Source of the DNA: Rhynchopus euleeides | Lineage: Eukaryota > Euglenozoa > Diplonemea > Diplonemida > Diplonemidae | Direction of reading: 5' to 3' | Assembly (NCBI GenBank): GCA_963210315.1 | Contig: OY723263.1 | Location: 1 to 64,000 of the forward strand | DNA length: 64,000 bases | Shown: piece by piece, positions 21,854 to 33,559 of the stretch | Layout: every line of letters starts with the position of its first letter | Numbering within the stretch: the stretch's first letter is position 1 | Program-made: the position numbers and the translations under genes | The notes under the pieces: model-generated | Databases searched by the model: none | The model's input: only the letters and a program-made list of their open reading frames with translations | Told to the model about the DNA's origin: nothing

Positions 21854-24114
21854 CTAACTGCACCCGTAGACCCACGGCTCTTCGGTGCAGTAGAAGTCAT
21901 ACATAGTGATAATGGGAGAAGGCAGCGACTGCAGATCCCTGTAAAACTCAGGGGCAATTGCGGCGACACGGGGGAGAGATGTCCACGGGAGGTTCGGAAA
22001 GTCATGGTGCTCCACATGCATCGTTAGGTTGCACGTGAGAAGGTGAAACAGTTTGGATGCGTAGCAGGACTGTGTCGGCTGGCAGTTCCGAGGAGATCCT
22101 GGACTGTCAACTCCAGCCGCAGTCTTGTGGACACCCAGAAAGTAGGCACCGAAGGGATGAAGCAAGAACCCGTTCAGAAAGAGCTCAGAGAGGGCGAGAT
22201 AAACGACAACTTTCAGGCAGGCAAAAATACCGCCACCTGACACACAGAACAGAAGGAACAGCAGGACTGGCCCCCACAGGAAAGTCTGCTTCCCAACCTC
22301 GATGAGTTCGCCCTCTTTTCCGAGAGCCTGGAGCTTCGCTCCATCTGTCCGCTTGCAGCACAGGATCACCCCGACGAGCATTGCTGCGCCCATGGCAGAC
22401 CACAGCATCATGGCACCAAAGTGCCCGAGGAATATGATTGTGTCGCGAACAAGCCTGCAGATGGGGCGCAGCGAAGACGGGATCTTGTGCAGACTCCGCT
22501 TGTTCCTGTGGAGTGGGTAACATGGAAGAAGCAAAGGTACAGCGACATACCAACCGTCACGAATCTGGCCTGAGTCCGTCACAAATGGCCTCACCTGGGC
22601 AGCATATGAGTGAAAGAGATCACCATCGATCTCGCCCCCGTCCACGAATGACTCAACAGCGTCGCGACTGCGAGAAGAGAAGAAAGGTGGAAAAGTGAAA
22701 AGGTGAAGAATACTGGCCTGTGCCAAGAAGGAATTGCATGAGATCCCACATGAAATATACATCAACCTGGGAAGCACCCTTTCCCATCCGGGAATGAAAC
22801 ATCCCGGAGCAGGTGAGCGAACATACAACGACTGTGTACCGAGGAGCGCATGGTGGCCGAGGTGGTGATGTGCGTAGTAGTTGTACAGGCTGCTGCTGAC
22901 AGACGGCAGCGTCACGGCGCGCAGAAGCAGGGAACGCCTCAGAGGCGAATCGAAGGTAGGAGACACGACGCCATGGCACACCTCGTGTGCCATAGCAAAC
23001 TGCACCATCTTGCAGCACGCACCGCCAGTGTAGGCCAACAGAACTACCTGGAACACTGTCAACGATGCTGCCCACGCACCCAGCATGAAATGGAGCACAC
23101 ACGCTGCGAGCGCAACAGCGAGCGACAGAGGCTGGTATTTCGGGAGTGATGCAAGTTCAGGGTGTGTCTGGAGCATGGCTTTGCGCCTCTTGCTGTGCCA
23201 GCCAGCCGCGGAGACGAAATCATCTTCGAGAGGCTGCGGGATGAGTGTGACATCCTGTGGCTCGAGGACAATGCCGTACCCCCCCTCGGCAGGGGAGACG
23301 CAGACGTGGCCCGACTTGTCGATCCCAACACACTTCCCGACACGCTCAGCTCCGTGTTGCCGGAAGCGCACGATGTCCCCTGCCGCAGGGACCATCCCCC
23401 CAACAAGCACCTCGACTTGGGACTGGCCTAGGCCGTCGAAGTACTGCAGCCCAGCGTGTCGCGCAGGTGGGACCCCGTCAATCTCGAGCAGCCACCGTTG
23501 TGACAGACAGCCAGCGCCGAGCGACGCGCCGACACCGCCAACCCCTGTGATGTACCACCCACCCCACGTCATGATACCGAGCGGATCATGAGGGTGCTTT
23601 GTGTACACAAATGTCTGTGAGGCACTCGGATCCGGCACACGGAGGTTTGAGGCACGCAAACGAAGTGTGCCGAAATGACCAGGGAAGTGCACCACGACCC
23701 CTTCTTCGCCAGGTTCGATGTCCATGTATCCCTGGACAACGCCTCGCCATCCGTTGCAGTTGCCCTCGGAGACAAGGCCATGCGCCTCGACATAGTCACC
23801 GGCCTGGTAGCGCCGGTGCTGCGGTGCCGCTGACATCGTTCCGACCTGCAGCCTCTGCAGACGGGCGATCGCCCTTTCGCTGTGCCCTGCCCCGTGGAAC
23901 ACACTGCTGCCGTCACCACCAGCACACTGCAACAGGGGCTGCAAGCCTCCTGGGTGGCTGTCCATCAAAGTCGACACGTCATACACCTTCCCGTCGATCA
24001 CGATCTGTTTCATGGCATGAATGGGGGTTGCAACAATGCATCACATCGGCATACCCACATCACGCTGCTCGCTGATCCATGCTGAGATAACTCATCCTCT
24101 GTCACATCGAGCAT
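21854..24114 (-). CDS. Cytochrome b5 - SH3/PDZ-like - sphingolipid-desaturase-like fusion
   Basis: Three exons: 24114-24055, 24004-22761 and 22667-21854, giving 705 aa; introns of 50 and 93 bp. Exon 1 supplies the missing start of the cytochrome b5 domain (ELSQHGSASSVMW joined to IVIDGKVYDVS, heme motif HPGG). Desaturase histidine boxes follow: HEVCH, HHHLGHH and HVEHHDFPNLPW, with several membrane segments. The EHHDFP box and the nearby IAPEFYRDL are typical of dihydroceramide delta-4 desaturases. Unusually, about 200 residues lie between the b5 and desaturase parts. They hold an SH3-like module (YQAGDYVEAHGL...), a PDZ-like stretch (PLGIMTWGGWYITGV...WLLEIDGVPP) and a second SH3-like module (AAGDIVRFRQH...). 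Such desaturases work in the ER with electrons passed from b5. The 93-bp second intron is in frame, so an unspliced version would also be translatable. Confidence 0.82.
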
Positions 24115-24294
24115 TGTTGGCAGACCTGCAAGGCCCCCTGCCTGGAAGGTGTGCAATGAATGTGCAAGAGAAGCGACGGACGACAGTAGGGAAGACGACA
24201 AAGGGAGAAACTGAAACAGCTGTCTGCGATCTGACGTTCTGAATTCTAAGCCATGCTTTCACAGGCGAGCCAGGGCCAGGAATACACTGCACAA

Positions 24295-27066
24295 TCAGTT
24301 CTCCGTCAGCTGCAGCTCCCACCCACCGGTGATGGTGAAATCAACACCAGTGATCCGGATGGCATCATTTGAGAGGCGCTTCGTGCTGAGTCGTTCTGCC
24401 AGCTGAGACTGCCAGCCGAGCAGGAGGATCGCAACAATATTTGCCTCCTTCGGGGTGTACGGCACGTCATGTGGCGGCATCTGGGAGTACGGCGATGTGA
24501 TGTCGCCGTGTCCACACACGATCTTCAAGACACCTGCTTCAAGGACAACCTTCTTGAAGTTGTAATGTCCCTTCAGGTAGTCGTTGCTGTGTCCGTCATC
24601 GAGATACAGGAACCCTTCTGCGTACCCATCCTTGTCGACGGCGATCTAAAGAGAAGTATAGATGATGTGGAGACGACACTTGAGAACATACCCGCAACTC
24701 ATAACCGACAGATGACAGCGACTCAGTTGACGTGACACGCGGCGTGACGAGCTTGGTGACAACGACGCTCCCGGAAATCTGATACAGCGGGTTGGTCTGG
24801 ATGTCCACCGTCACTGGGACATTGCTGCCTCCTGAGTGCCGTTCGTGCGTCTCGTATTCGAACCAAGAGATGCCCTGTGCCAGTGGTGTTGATGCATGAG
24901 GCTGAGTCACTCTACCTAAAAAGACATACCGAGTCACCAGGGAGCTTCAACATGAACTCACGCATTGACTTGGACACCACAGGTGCGAAGAGCAACGAGT
25001 CACCAACCATGAATGCACCCACACGCGTGGGACGTTCTTCTGGGAAATGAAGGAAGAGCGGGCGCCACACAGGCACCCCCTCTGTACTGGCATTCCAGAA
25101 AGCCGTGTAAAGGTACGGCAGAAGGGAGTACCGCCGGATCATGGCGTGGCGAACAGCACTGCGATAGATGTCGTCCACAAGGTACGGCTCCTTGCGGACA
25201 CTCTGCTCATGGGCATGCCCACGGAAGAAGGGGTACATGGAACCCACCTGCAGGAGGATGCATGTGCCAGAGAGCCGCAGTGCTATGACATACCTGGAAC
25301 CAACGAGACATCAAGTCATGGTCAGTCGTGCCCCCGCTGTGCTGGGCGAAGAAGCCCCCCACATCGGCACCGACAAACGGGATGCCACCCATGGAGAGGG
25401 CGAGCAGCATGTGGATCGAGGCGGAAAGATACTCCCATTGCGCCTTGTTGTCCCCCGTCCACACGGCAGCGTAACGCTGTGTGCCAGCGAAGAAGGACCT
25501 CGTGAGGATGAAGCCTCTCTCCTGGCCCTGCGAGCGCCGGTGGTGTCCTTCGAATGCTGCCATGGCGTGGAGGTGGCCGTAGATGTTGTGCACTTCAACA
25601 TGCGGGGTGCCGTCGTAGTGCTGCACGCCATCGGGAAGTGTAATGCGCGGCCCTGAGAAGACGGAAGGCTCGTTCATGTCAATCCAGGTAAACACACGTG
25701 GCGACGAGTCTTTGTACGTCGAGAAAGCAAACAGGTCGGCGTAGAAGTTCCGCGTCTTCGGGTTGAGGAAGTCGTACCAAGCACTATCACCTGGCCAGCA
25801 GTGCCCGTGGAACGTCCCGGTGCCGCGAGCATTTTTAACAAAGTATGAGTGTTTCTCGCCCTGGTCAAATACGAAGTAGTCGTGTTTTGCGTGCACGTGA
25901 GGGTCGTTGATTGTAATTAGCTTCCTGCCATTCTCCTGCAGTTTACTGAGCATGCCCTGCGGATCGGGGAAGGTGCGCTTCTCAAACTCGAAGTAGTTCT
26001 TCTCCTTTGCATGGTCGATGTCCAGCCACACTGCGTCGCACGGCATGTCATGCTCCACAAACTTGTAGTTCAGCTCCTCCACCTCCTTCTGTGTCTTGTA
26101 GCTCCAGCGGCACTGGTGGTACCCCAGCGAGAACAGAGGAGGGAAGAAGGGGCGCCCCGTCGTATGGGCGTGCTGCCGGAGGACGTCGAGAGTTGATCCT
26201 CCGGGGTACACAACAAACTGCGCACATCCACGCTTCGTCTTCCACACCGACTGCACCGTGTCCCCGACGGTCATGTCCACCACCGTGTGGCCAGGGTTTA
26301 GCGACAGCACCCCCGAAGAGTCACCCCGCGTTGCGCCAATCCCGACGACCATCGGAACCACTCCGTATATAGGGTCGTTATTGTTCAGGGTATACTGCAC
26401 ATCCAGGTTCCACAGCTCGTACTTGCCTGTTTTCAGCAGCAGGCCGGACGTCCGCTCTGCAAACCCGGTCGCCGCTTTTGCTGTGGGCTGCACCACAGTC
26501 ACCTTGTCCCCCTGATCAGAAAAGTGCATATGCACATTGTGACCGACGGAGATATCGATACCCCCCGACACCGACTTGGCCTCAAAGAGGATACTGCCAG
26601 CAGAAGCAGAGATGCCGTGTGCATCGGACTGGGCAACTTCCGTGAAGGGCACCGGCGAGGAGGTGACAACGTGTTCGTGATGGCGGCACACATGCCGGCC
26701 ATTCTCATGGGTGTGCGGCCCGTCCGTGGCCTCGTACTGCACATGCAGGATGCCATGGCCGTAGTGCACCACCCTCACGCGTCCCTTGCCCAACGGGGCG
26801 CTGATCTCTGTCGGAGCATCTGCGTGCTGCAGGTCGCTGTTGACAGACGCGCCTCTCGCCTTCGTCACTTCTTCATGATTTGTCCCCGCGACGTGGGGCC
26901 TGTCGTGCTCCTTCTCCCCCCCAGTCAGGTGGTGGAGGTCTGCGTTCGACCCCGGCAGTGCCTCCAATTTGCTGTGCATCACGAAGTACAGCGCGAACAG
27001 GCCCACCAACAGCACCGCTGCGCGGACAAGGAAAGACTGCATTGTCTTGCCCCCAAGACGGAGCAT
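24295..27066 (-). CDS. GH31 alpha-glucosidase, glucosidase II alpha-subunit-like
   Basis: Four coding exons: 27066-25294, 25247-24930, 24874-24692 and 24645-24295, totalling 874 aa, all phase 0. Introns of 46, 55 and 46 bp run GTATGT to CAG/TAG. ATG 27066 follows an acceptor-like CACAG, and a GTATGC near 27175 suggests a 5' UTR intron. A hydrophobic segment at residues 13-30 makes it a type II membrane or signal-anchored protein. The catalytic core shows WLDID, the nucleophile motif WIDMNEPS (Asp about 463) and RSFFAGTQRYAAVWTGDN with the acid/base Asp about 539. GADVGGFF follows, and the distal beta domain contains FLYLDDGHS. These match neutral GH31 enzymes that trim glucose from N-glycans in the ER. 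Human glucosidase II alpha is about 940 aa. The membrane anchor is unusual for that family. Confidence 0.88.
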
Positions 27067-27232
27067 CGTGCCCACAGCCACAGCTGTGGCACCACCTGTG
27101 TTGGGAAGTGCCGCAGCGAGGTGTCATCAACAAGAGTGTAGCGCCACTGCTCCAAAGAGCAGTCAGACGCATACACCTGGTCAGACCAGGACAGGGCCGC
27201 TGTGCAGGGGGAAATGAGGAAAGACAATGGTG

Positions 27233-27650
27233 TCACGGGCTTTCACGAGCATCGAGCCCTTGTTGGAGAGCATCCGCGAAGTCTCCCATCATTTTATCCT
27301 TCGGCACGACGGAGGCAGCAAGGTCTCTTTCTGTGGAGGGGTGGTCGGGTGGTGGCTGGGTGCAGCACGGAGATGCACATACTGACTTCGCGGAGGGATT
27401 TCCACGTATCGGGTTCAGAGACGCCCTCGTCGACTTTCTTGATCATGTCCTTCGGGCACACGAGCTTTTGCAGGGTTGGGTCAACTGCCACAACTGCACC
27501 CCGAATATCCTCCAGGTCGCGCACATGCCTGTTGAGCAGGGTCTGGTATGTCTCTTGGAAGTCATGGTGGTGCACGTCGCCAAGCGCATCGCCGAGGCTC
27601 ATCAGCCCCTCGACGGCGGCAACAAGCTTCTCATCGAGCGCCCTCGACAT
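27233..27650 (-). CDS. MED10: Mediator subunit 10-like protein
   Basis: Two exons, 27650-27383 and 27330-27233, joined across a 52-bp GTATGT...CCACAG intron in phase 1; the product is 121 aa. The order of features matches MED10: an N-terminal helix (LVAAVEGLMSLGDALGD), a second helix with RHVRDLEDI, then VCPKDMIKKVDEGVSEPDTW. The last stretch corresponds to the conserved VPLEVxxYIDxGxNPxxYT box, and a C-terminal helix follows. Family members are about 120-150 aa and sit in the Mediator middle module, linking activators to RNA polymerase II. Without the intron the frame would end in an unrelated tail; with it the C-terminus reads DLAASVVPKDKMMGDF, as the family expects. The call rests on this pattern only. 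Confidence 0.62.
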
Positions 27651-28065
27651 CGGTGGCCTGCTTTGGTGGTGTGGCAGACCGGATGACAAGGATGCACAGG
27701 TGCGAGAGGAGGGGGGTCGGGGTCTGGCACTGTCCTTGAAGCAGCCCGGCAAGCACCGTCCTGTGAATTCGTTGAACCTCCTGTAGTGATGTTGCACAGT
27801 TTTTCCTTTTTTTTTGACCGAAACTATCTGAATAATCTGGCACCGTTTATGTGGGCTTGTGCATTCAACCTGCTCCAGTCAAAGGGCCAGACTACTAAGA
27901 CCCATAAGGTGCGCTGAACCGAGCGCGCATACCGATGCCCTCATACAGTGTGGCGTCGGAGTGTTCATATGCACGCACCACGTGAGGGCATCATCCTGGC
28001 ACAGCGGCTGAGCTGCACTCCAAAACAAGCGCGATTCAGCAGAACACCAAGCATGGGTTGGTGCC
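27651..28065. other. Intergenic, no gene seen
   Basis: A 415-bp stretch separating the minus-strand gene block from the plus-strand protease remnant. An in-frame stop at 28009 ends any upstream extension of that remnant. Nothing else is recognised. Confidence 0.5.
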
Positions 28066-28479
28066 ATGGCTTACGACCTGCTTCCAATTGAAAGGGTCCA
28101 GAACTGTCGGCTGTCTGTTGCTGTGCTGAACACGGGGTGTTCTCAAACACGTGGAACGCACTGGGTCCTGTTTGTCAGCGAATCGAGTCCCGACAACGAG
28201 AGGTTCCAGTGCATGGTGTTTGATCCGTTGGGCCACTCTCAGCTCTCTGGAGATTGTTTTCGCTTTGTGAAAACTTCCCTCCCCCACTTCAAGAGCGAGA
28301 TTGTGCCCACTGCACAGCAGCATGATAGCTGGCGATGTGGTTTTGTTTGTCTTTACTGGATGATGAAGATCTCACAGAATGATTCCTTTCCCTCCGAAGT
28401 TCCAGCCCCCCCAGAAACCTGGATTCCGCGTGTGCTGCAGGCACTCAACTTTGTTCAAGCTTCCCGGGAGGAATTTTGA
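28066..28479 (+). pseudogene. C48/adenain-like cysteine protease fragment, probably transposon-derived
   Basis: An open frame of 137 aa from ATG 28066, the only plus-strand frame in the window with a recognisable domain. It reads THWVLFVSE, then MVFDPLGHS, then QQHDSWRCGFVCLYWMM. This fits the His...Asp...Gln...Cys order of Ulp1/adenain-type (C48-like) proteases, with Cys in RCGFV as the nucleophile. Complete Ulp1-type domains are about 200 aa; here the N-terminal part is missing and a stop lies 57 bp upstream. Orphan copies of this domain are frequent in DNA transposons (Mutator-like, Polinton-like), and the surroundings are repeat-rich. A small active gene with upstream exons cannot be excluded. 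Confidence 0.5.
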
Positions 28480-29470
28480 TTGGGACCCTCCAAGGAGGAG
28501 TTCCACGCTCACAGACCTCTTCAATTCTAGACGGGAAACAAGCCACAAAACCAACTGCCCCCACCCCCTTTGCTGTTTTTATTTTGTTGCCCCTTAGATG
28601 ATCCCATGTGCAGTCCCTCTCTCAACTCCCATCCCGGTCCCGTCCCCAGGACTTGAGGAGTTATTCCTGGTCCTGGTGGTCAGGTCCGGCAGCTCGGAGA
28701 CCGACTACCCCTGCTTCTCTCCGCGGGGACCGAGCCTTGCTTTCTCTTTGGTTTTCGCTGCGGCCTCCTGCCTCTCTGGTGGTCGGCAGTGCGTTGATTT
28801 TTATTGTCTTCAGAGTGTGTCTCCCGATAGAGTCCCTGGAATATTGCGCCTCAGTATCAGCAGGCGCAATCTCCGGCTTCCAGTGTGTGTGTCACCCCTC
28901 CTTTACAGCGCAACGAGGAGGAGAGCGAAACCGTGTGGTGTCACGTGGTGCAAGAGTAGGATAGCGGGCCCGGTTACTCTCGGTGTGGACCCTCGGGGCC
29001 AGACTGCGATGCCAGCACGCTAACCCAAATTGCAATACGGGTTCCTGGGAATTATGGATGGCTGAGGAGTCCTGGGTCGGTAGCCGACTGTTCAGCCAAA
29101 AGCCAAAGCAGAGTATATCAAAAAAGGCCCGAGTGCAGGAAGCGTGATACAACAGCACAGGTACTGTGCCTACCGCCCCCCCCCCCTCACCTCCCTGCCC
29201 CTCCATCTTTTGCGCTGTCACACTGCATCTTGCAACACAGTCTGCGAGAGCTCACTACTCCCACCCAGGCCCCCAAACATTGCAGTGCAGCTCAACCCCG
29301 GCCAGTGCGCGGTTTGTTTGTCCTAGAGAGCAGCGGAGAAGCGAGAGAGAGGGGTTTGAGGCCCCCCGACCCCAGGTTCCCTGCCCACCTGGTCGCACTC
29401 AAGCGCCTCACACCGGTTCTCTCCCCACCCGGTGATCCACCTGACGGAAACTATAAAAAAAAATGCCCGT
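28480..29470. other. Non-coding stretch, no gene seen
   Basis: About 1 kb of GC-rich sequence with short pyrimidine tracts (for example around 29175). Short open frames exist on both strands but show no domain or codon pattern worth reporting. Confidence 0.45.
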
Positions 29471-29473
29471 TTT

Positions 29474-29584
29474 AGTAAATTATACCCGCCTGATATACGA
29501 ATCCAGATATAATTTACTTCGAAAATAATTCCGCGTATAATTTACTAGTCCGCCTATTATTTACTATTTTATTAGTAAATTATA
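29474..29584. repeat. AT-rich block with AGTAAATTATA in alternating orientation
   Basis: Within a GC-rich neighbourhood, AGTAAATTATA occurs at 29474-29484 and 29574-29584. Its reverse complement TATAATTTACT occurs at 29508-29518 and 29536-29546, and a one-mismatch copy lies at 29556-29566. The outer copies can pair with the inner ones. A G run (29588-29597) follows directly. Confidence 0.75.
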
Positions 29585-30180
29585 TGCAGGGGGGGGGGTT
29601 TATTTTAGCTTTTCACTTGCATCCGCATGCTTGCAACCACAGAGCGACTGACATCTGCTGGCGTCTCTAGGGATCTCGAGAGAATTATAGGCGGGGAGGG
29701 GGACGTGCACGCCAGAAGATGCACAGCCGTGTCCGTGTCAGTGTGCCAGCAAAAGCAGTTCGGAACAACACAGAAAACCGGAAAGTCTCCCGAACAACAG
29801 TATCAACAAAGCAGGAGAAATACCAGACTGCAGGGGGTTGCCGTTGCAGAGTTGCAGGGAGTCATCGCTCACGAAGACGCCCGCGGCATATAACCACTCG
29901 GCACAAGCAAAGCAATACGATCCTGAAGACTCCAGGAGTGCTTGACACCACAGAGTCTGAGGATTTGCAACATTCGTTTCCGATGACTCTCGAACCCGCT
30001 GAACCAGCCCGCTACCCCCCTCCTTCTCTTCTTGTTCCGACCATTTTTTACACATTGGGGACTTTGGCTCTAAAGGGCAGAAGAGTGATCACCTGAACAA
30101 AATAGGTGTCACGACAGTTTGACACAGAGTCAAGGCCCAGAGTGAAGGCCCCCATTATCTAAGATTAACTGACACAACCA

Positions 30181-30726
30181 CATATCAACCAAAATCTGAA
30201 AAACCGTATACTTTAGTCGTTTACTTGGGCAGCAGCAATTTGTACATTTTTTTGACAATTTTGAGTTGTGACCCCACCGTGAATTCCGCGGTATACCTAG
30301 CAGTCAATTCCGCCCTGTTTCGAGTTCCGGAAATGCAGTCTGTTGGGTTCAAATTGGGATGCGGATGCGCATCCCAATTTGACTGGTGAGGTTGGCCGGG
30401 AAATTTTTTTTTCCAAAAAATCTCGGAAAGCTATGGTAGCAACGGAATCAAATGCGGCCAGAATCGGGGAAAAAGGTGTAGTGGGGTAAAACCGGGTCTT
30501 TTTGTGGCGATCCGCGGGGGTGAAATTCCGAAGAAAATATCGGCAAAAACAGTTTTCCCGAATTTCTCCACCAAAAAAAATAATATTTTTTTGGAAAAAT
30601 TATTGTCCTGAAAAGCGCCAATTCCGTACGTTACACGATAAAAAAAATGTTGAAAAAGGTGTAGCGGGGTGCCATTTACTCAAAATTTTGAAAAAGTATA
30701 CGGTTTTTCAGATTTTGGTTGATATG
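30181..30726. mobile_element. MITE-like element with 34-bp terminal inverted repeats
   Basis: The arms at 30181-30214 and 30693-30726 are perfect inverted copies, starting CATATCAACCAAAATC and ending toward the centre in CGTATACTTT. They are 478 bp apart. The interior has no coding frame. It contains a 14-bp-stem hairpin at 30350-30381 (loop GATG) and several A/T-run palindromes. No target-site duplication is evident at the outer ends. It fits a non-autonomous DNA transposon or a foldback element. Confidence 0.65.
30350..30381. repeat. Perfect hairpin, 14-bp stem, 4-nt loop
   Basis: CAAATTGGGATGCG at 30350-30363 pairs exactly with CGCATCCCAATTTG at 30368-30381; the loop is GATG. It sits inside the inverted-repeat element. 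Confidence 0.85.
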
Positions 30727-31166
30727 ATTCTTGCGACGTTCATCCAAAGCGTCACTGTGGTTCGTTTGCAGATTCCCTTCCGTTTTGTGCTGACGCTTTC
30801 CACAAAAACTTGCATGTATGACACGTTGGGAACCACTTGGGTGCCACTCTGCAGGCAAAACCCCGGCAGAACTACTACGCGGGGCTCAGCTTGGGGCGGA
30901 GCCGCCAGCCGCTGTACAGGAAAGAACACCCTTGTATCATGATTATCACACAAGTTACAGAAGGGCGGAGATCATGTGATGCTGTCTCTTGGCAAAACAG
31001 GAGGAAATCTACTGCGGTGGGTGCACTCGTGGGAGAAATGTGTCGCTTCACTTCGAGACTGCCTTGGAATTGTATGCAACGCTTCACTGCACACGCTTCC
31101 AAAGTGGACCTCCCTGGGTTCCCAGTTTGAAAAAGCAGCACAGTGAGTTCTGCCGAACCACCAAAG

Positions 31167-31583
31167 AAATACTACGAGAAACACTTGGCCTCTATGCTGT
31201 GAGTGTTGCATTGGACGCTTCCACCTGTTGAACGGGCTCCACCTCTTGCACTTTGAAACCCCCCCCCCCATATTTTTTTTTGATTTGACAACTCCGGTTT
31301 GGTGTACCTCGATGAGCTTACCTTACCTTGTCGTCGGACACAACATATCATCGTTGTCCCAAACCCCGTAACCCACGTGAAGTGGATCATCTGAAGTGCA
31401 GAATGAGGTGGAGCAGGTGGAGCACAAAACATAAGTAAACCATAGCAAGAGAGGCCAGCAGCAGTCCCGAGTCCATCGCGTTCCTCGTAGCATTTCCCGT
31501 ACCACACAGGTGTGTTATGTGCAAAATACTACGAGAAACACTTGGCCTCTATGCTGTGAGTGTTGCATTGGACGCTTCCACCC
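31167..31583 (-). mobile_element. SINE-like composite repeat, copy 1
   Basis: Read on the minus strand, the core (31525-31282) starts TTTTGCACATAACACACC, ends GGAGTTGTCAAATC and runs into a short poly(A). An associated 3' block (31281-31167) with a G run follows, ending in CTCGTAGTATT. A second partial copy of that 3' block (31582-31524) abuts the 5' end of the core, so two units lie head to tail. The same core recurs at 35581-35827 and, split, at 56707-56853 plus 58790-58891. The poly(A) tail and shared 5' boundary suggest a retroposon. A polymerase III promoter was not identified. Confidence 0.7.
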
Positions 31584-33559
31584 AGGACCCTTAGGACCCA
31601 AGGACTTAGGGACGCCGCGCGAACGGTCTACTATTGAAGTGATCAGGCTCCGTCGCCCATCGTATGCATCCCTCCGATGGTAATGTACCGCTTTCTACAT
31701 TGTCACGAGCACCTTGTACGGAAAACGATCGAACCTCACTCGCTGAGGGGATCCGCCTGCCTCGGCCGTGTGCCGCCGTCGTGTGGTCAGCCTCGTGATT
31801 CTTGGTGTGCCCTATCGACAACATGCCTGTCTCTCCAGTTGCCGCACCCGGCGAGAGAGTTGATGCGTCTCAACCCGGCGAAACTAAGGGGGCAAAGGTT
31901 GCACACAGCCCCGCCTGTGCTGCAACCACCCGCTCTTGGCTGACCCCCGACGTCTGGTGCGTTTCCCACTCCGGGTATTTGAATCCTCACCCTGTACCTC
32001 TTCGGGATCCTCCATCCCCTGGGGAACCCTTCCCCTCGAGGCTTCTTCACGTCTCCGACATATTGGTGTGTGCCCACATGACCCTTCTTCCTGACATCCT
32101 CGATGTCGTTTTGCACCCCGGGCGATGCACTGAGACGGCCGTATCCAGGTAGTCAGTGGCCATGCCCAGCCCCTCAGCGTGACAGTCCTCTGGTGCGCTC
32201 CCAGCACCACCACCGCGACGCTCGTGCATATTCAGCCACCATGACCCGGCAGCTCTCGCCTGGGGACAGGGCTCGGCGGATCGAGAAATCACAGTCTGAA
32301 ACTCGCCTCCCAGCTCCTCCGCAGCAGTCTACTGTCCGGCCGTCTTAAACTCTCGCCCTTCGGGAGCCCGGCCAACACCCGGTGCTTTCCGGCGTGATCT
32401 CGATCGCTCTGTGGCTCTCTGTGTCCTCTCCGGTCTTCGCTGGCTGCGAGCGAGTTGCGGGGTGAAGCCCAACGCGCCTCTTCATGGCGCACTGGAGACG
32501 CTGCATGGAGTGCCCAGGGGTAGGTGTGAGAGGTGCCGGCCCTTCTGGGTGAAAGAGGGCGATCGCGCGCACTGTCGTCTCCTGAACTCCGCTCGAGCGG
32601 TGGACAACACGTTCCTGCGGCCCCCTTCCCACTGGGCTGATCCCCACTGTACCTGCCCCATCGCCCGCCTCGTAGACAGCGCATCAAACGGAGGCCCTGT
32701 GGCCCCACGTGGCGTCGATTCAGTGGTAACGCCCGGACTCAGTGTGGAGGGCGTATTTCCCGGTGCGTGAGGAAATTCGAGGCCCTGGAGGTGTGGGCAT
32801 GCCAGAAGGATTCTCGGAGTCGCCTTCTTAATGAGAGAGGTGAGTCCCCGCGGACCGGAGCTTGTCGCACGCTGCAGTCGCTGTTCGGGCTTGTCGAGTA
32901 GGCTGCTGGGTACTCGGGAAGACTGGCCGACTGCCCCCCAACCTTGTGGAATGATCTCGGCCCGCTGCCATGGCTGCGGTTTCGGTGGACCCCCTCAGCG
33001 GCGGCACCGCTGACACAGGCGATGCGGACGCGTCTCTCAGTCGCTGCTTCTTTTGCTCCCCGAGCAGTGCAGCTTGGGAGAGCGTCTCGGCTGTGTTGGA
33101 TACCTGATCTCTGTGTATGTCCCACGGCACCTCGCAGGTGTCCAGTCAGCAGCTCCCCTTCCCTGCATGGAACTGTGAGGTCGTACGTCTCAACACCGGG
33201 CCACAGACGCCCGGAACTCCCCCTGACCCCTGTGAATAATGCAGGCTTGAATGTGTGTCCCCCGGCAGGGAGACTATGCTTCGACGGAGTATGCCCCGCT
33301 TGGGGCGTGTGCGGGCATCCGCTTGACGCCGGGGTGCGCGTAGTCGGCATTCGCGCAGATAAGCTGGGCACGACAGACGTGCCGGCTTCTCGGGGGCGTG
33401 TCCGGGGGCGTTGCATTGGTACACGAAAACTGTCGCCCTCGGAAAGCTCACGTCGCGTCACCGTGCTCGAGCTGGATCTGGCAGGCTGTGTGTGACAGGC
33501 CACCCTTCCGCCTTCAGGTGCCGTCGCTCGGGCAAAAAAGGTGTATTTCTCAATCAAGA
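31584..33559. other. GC-rich region, no confident gene
   Basis: Almost 2 kb with medium-length open frames on both strands (up to 272 codons on minus, 183 on plus). None shows a recognisable domain, and the composition looks like that of the adjoining minisatellites. It may be a decayed repeat or retroelement. Confidence 0.4.

Noticed and set aside
32739-33557. 272-codon minus-strand frame
   Set aside because: Arg/Ser/Pro-rich without domain or homologous motif, and overlapped by equally long frames on the other strand; treated as chance in GC-rich DNA.
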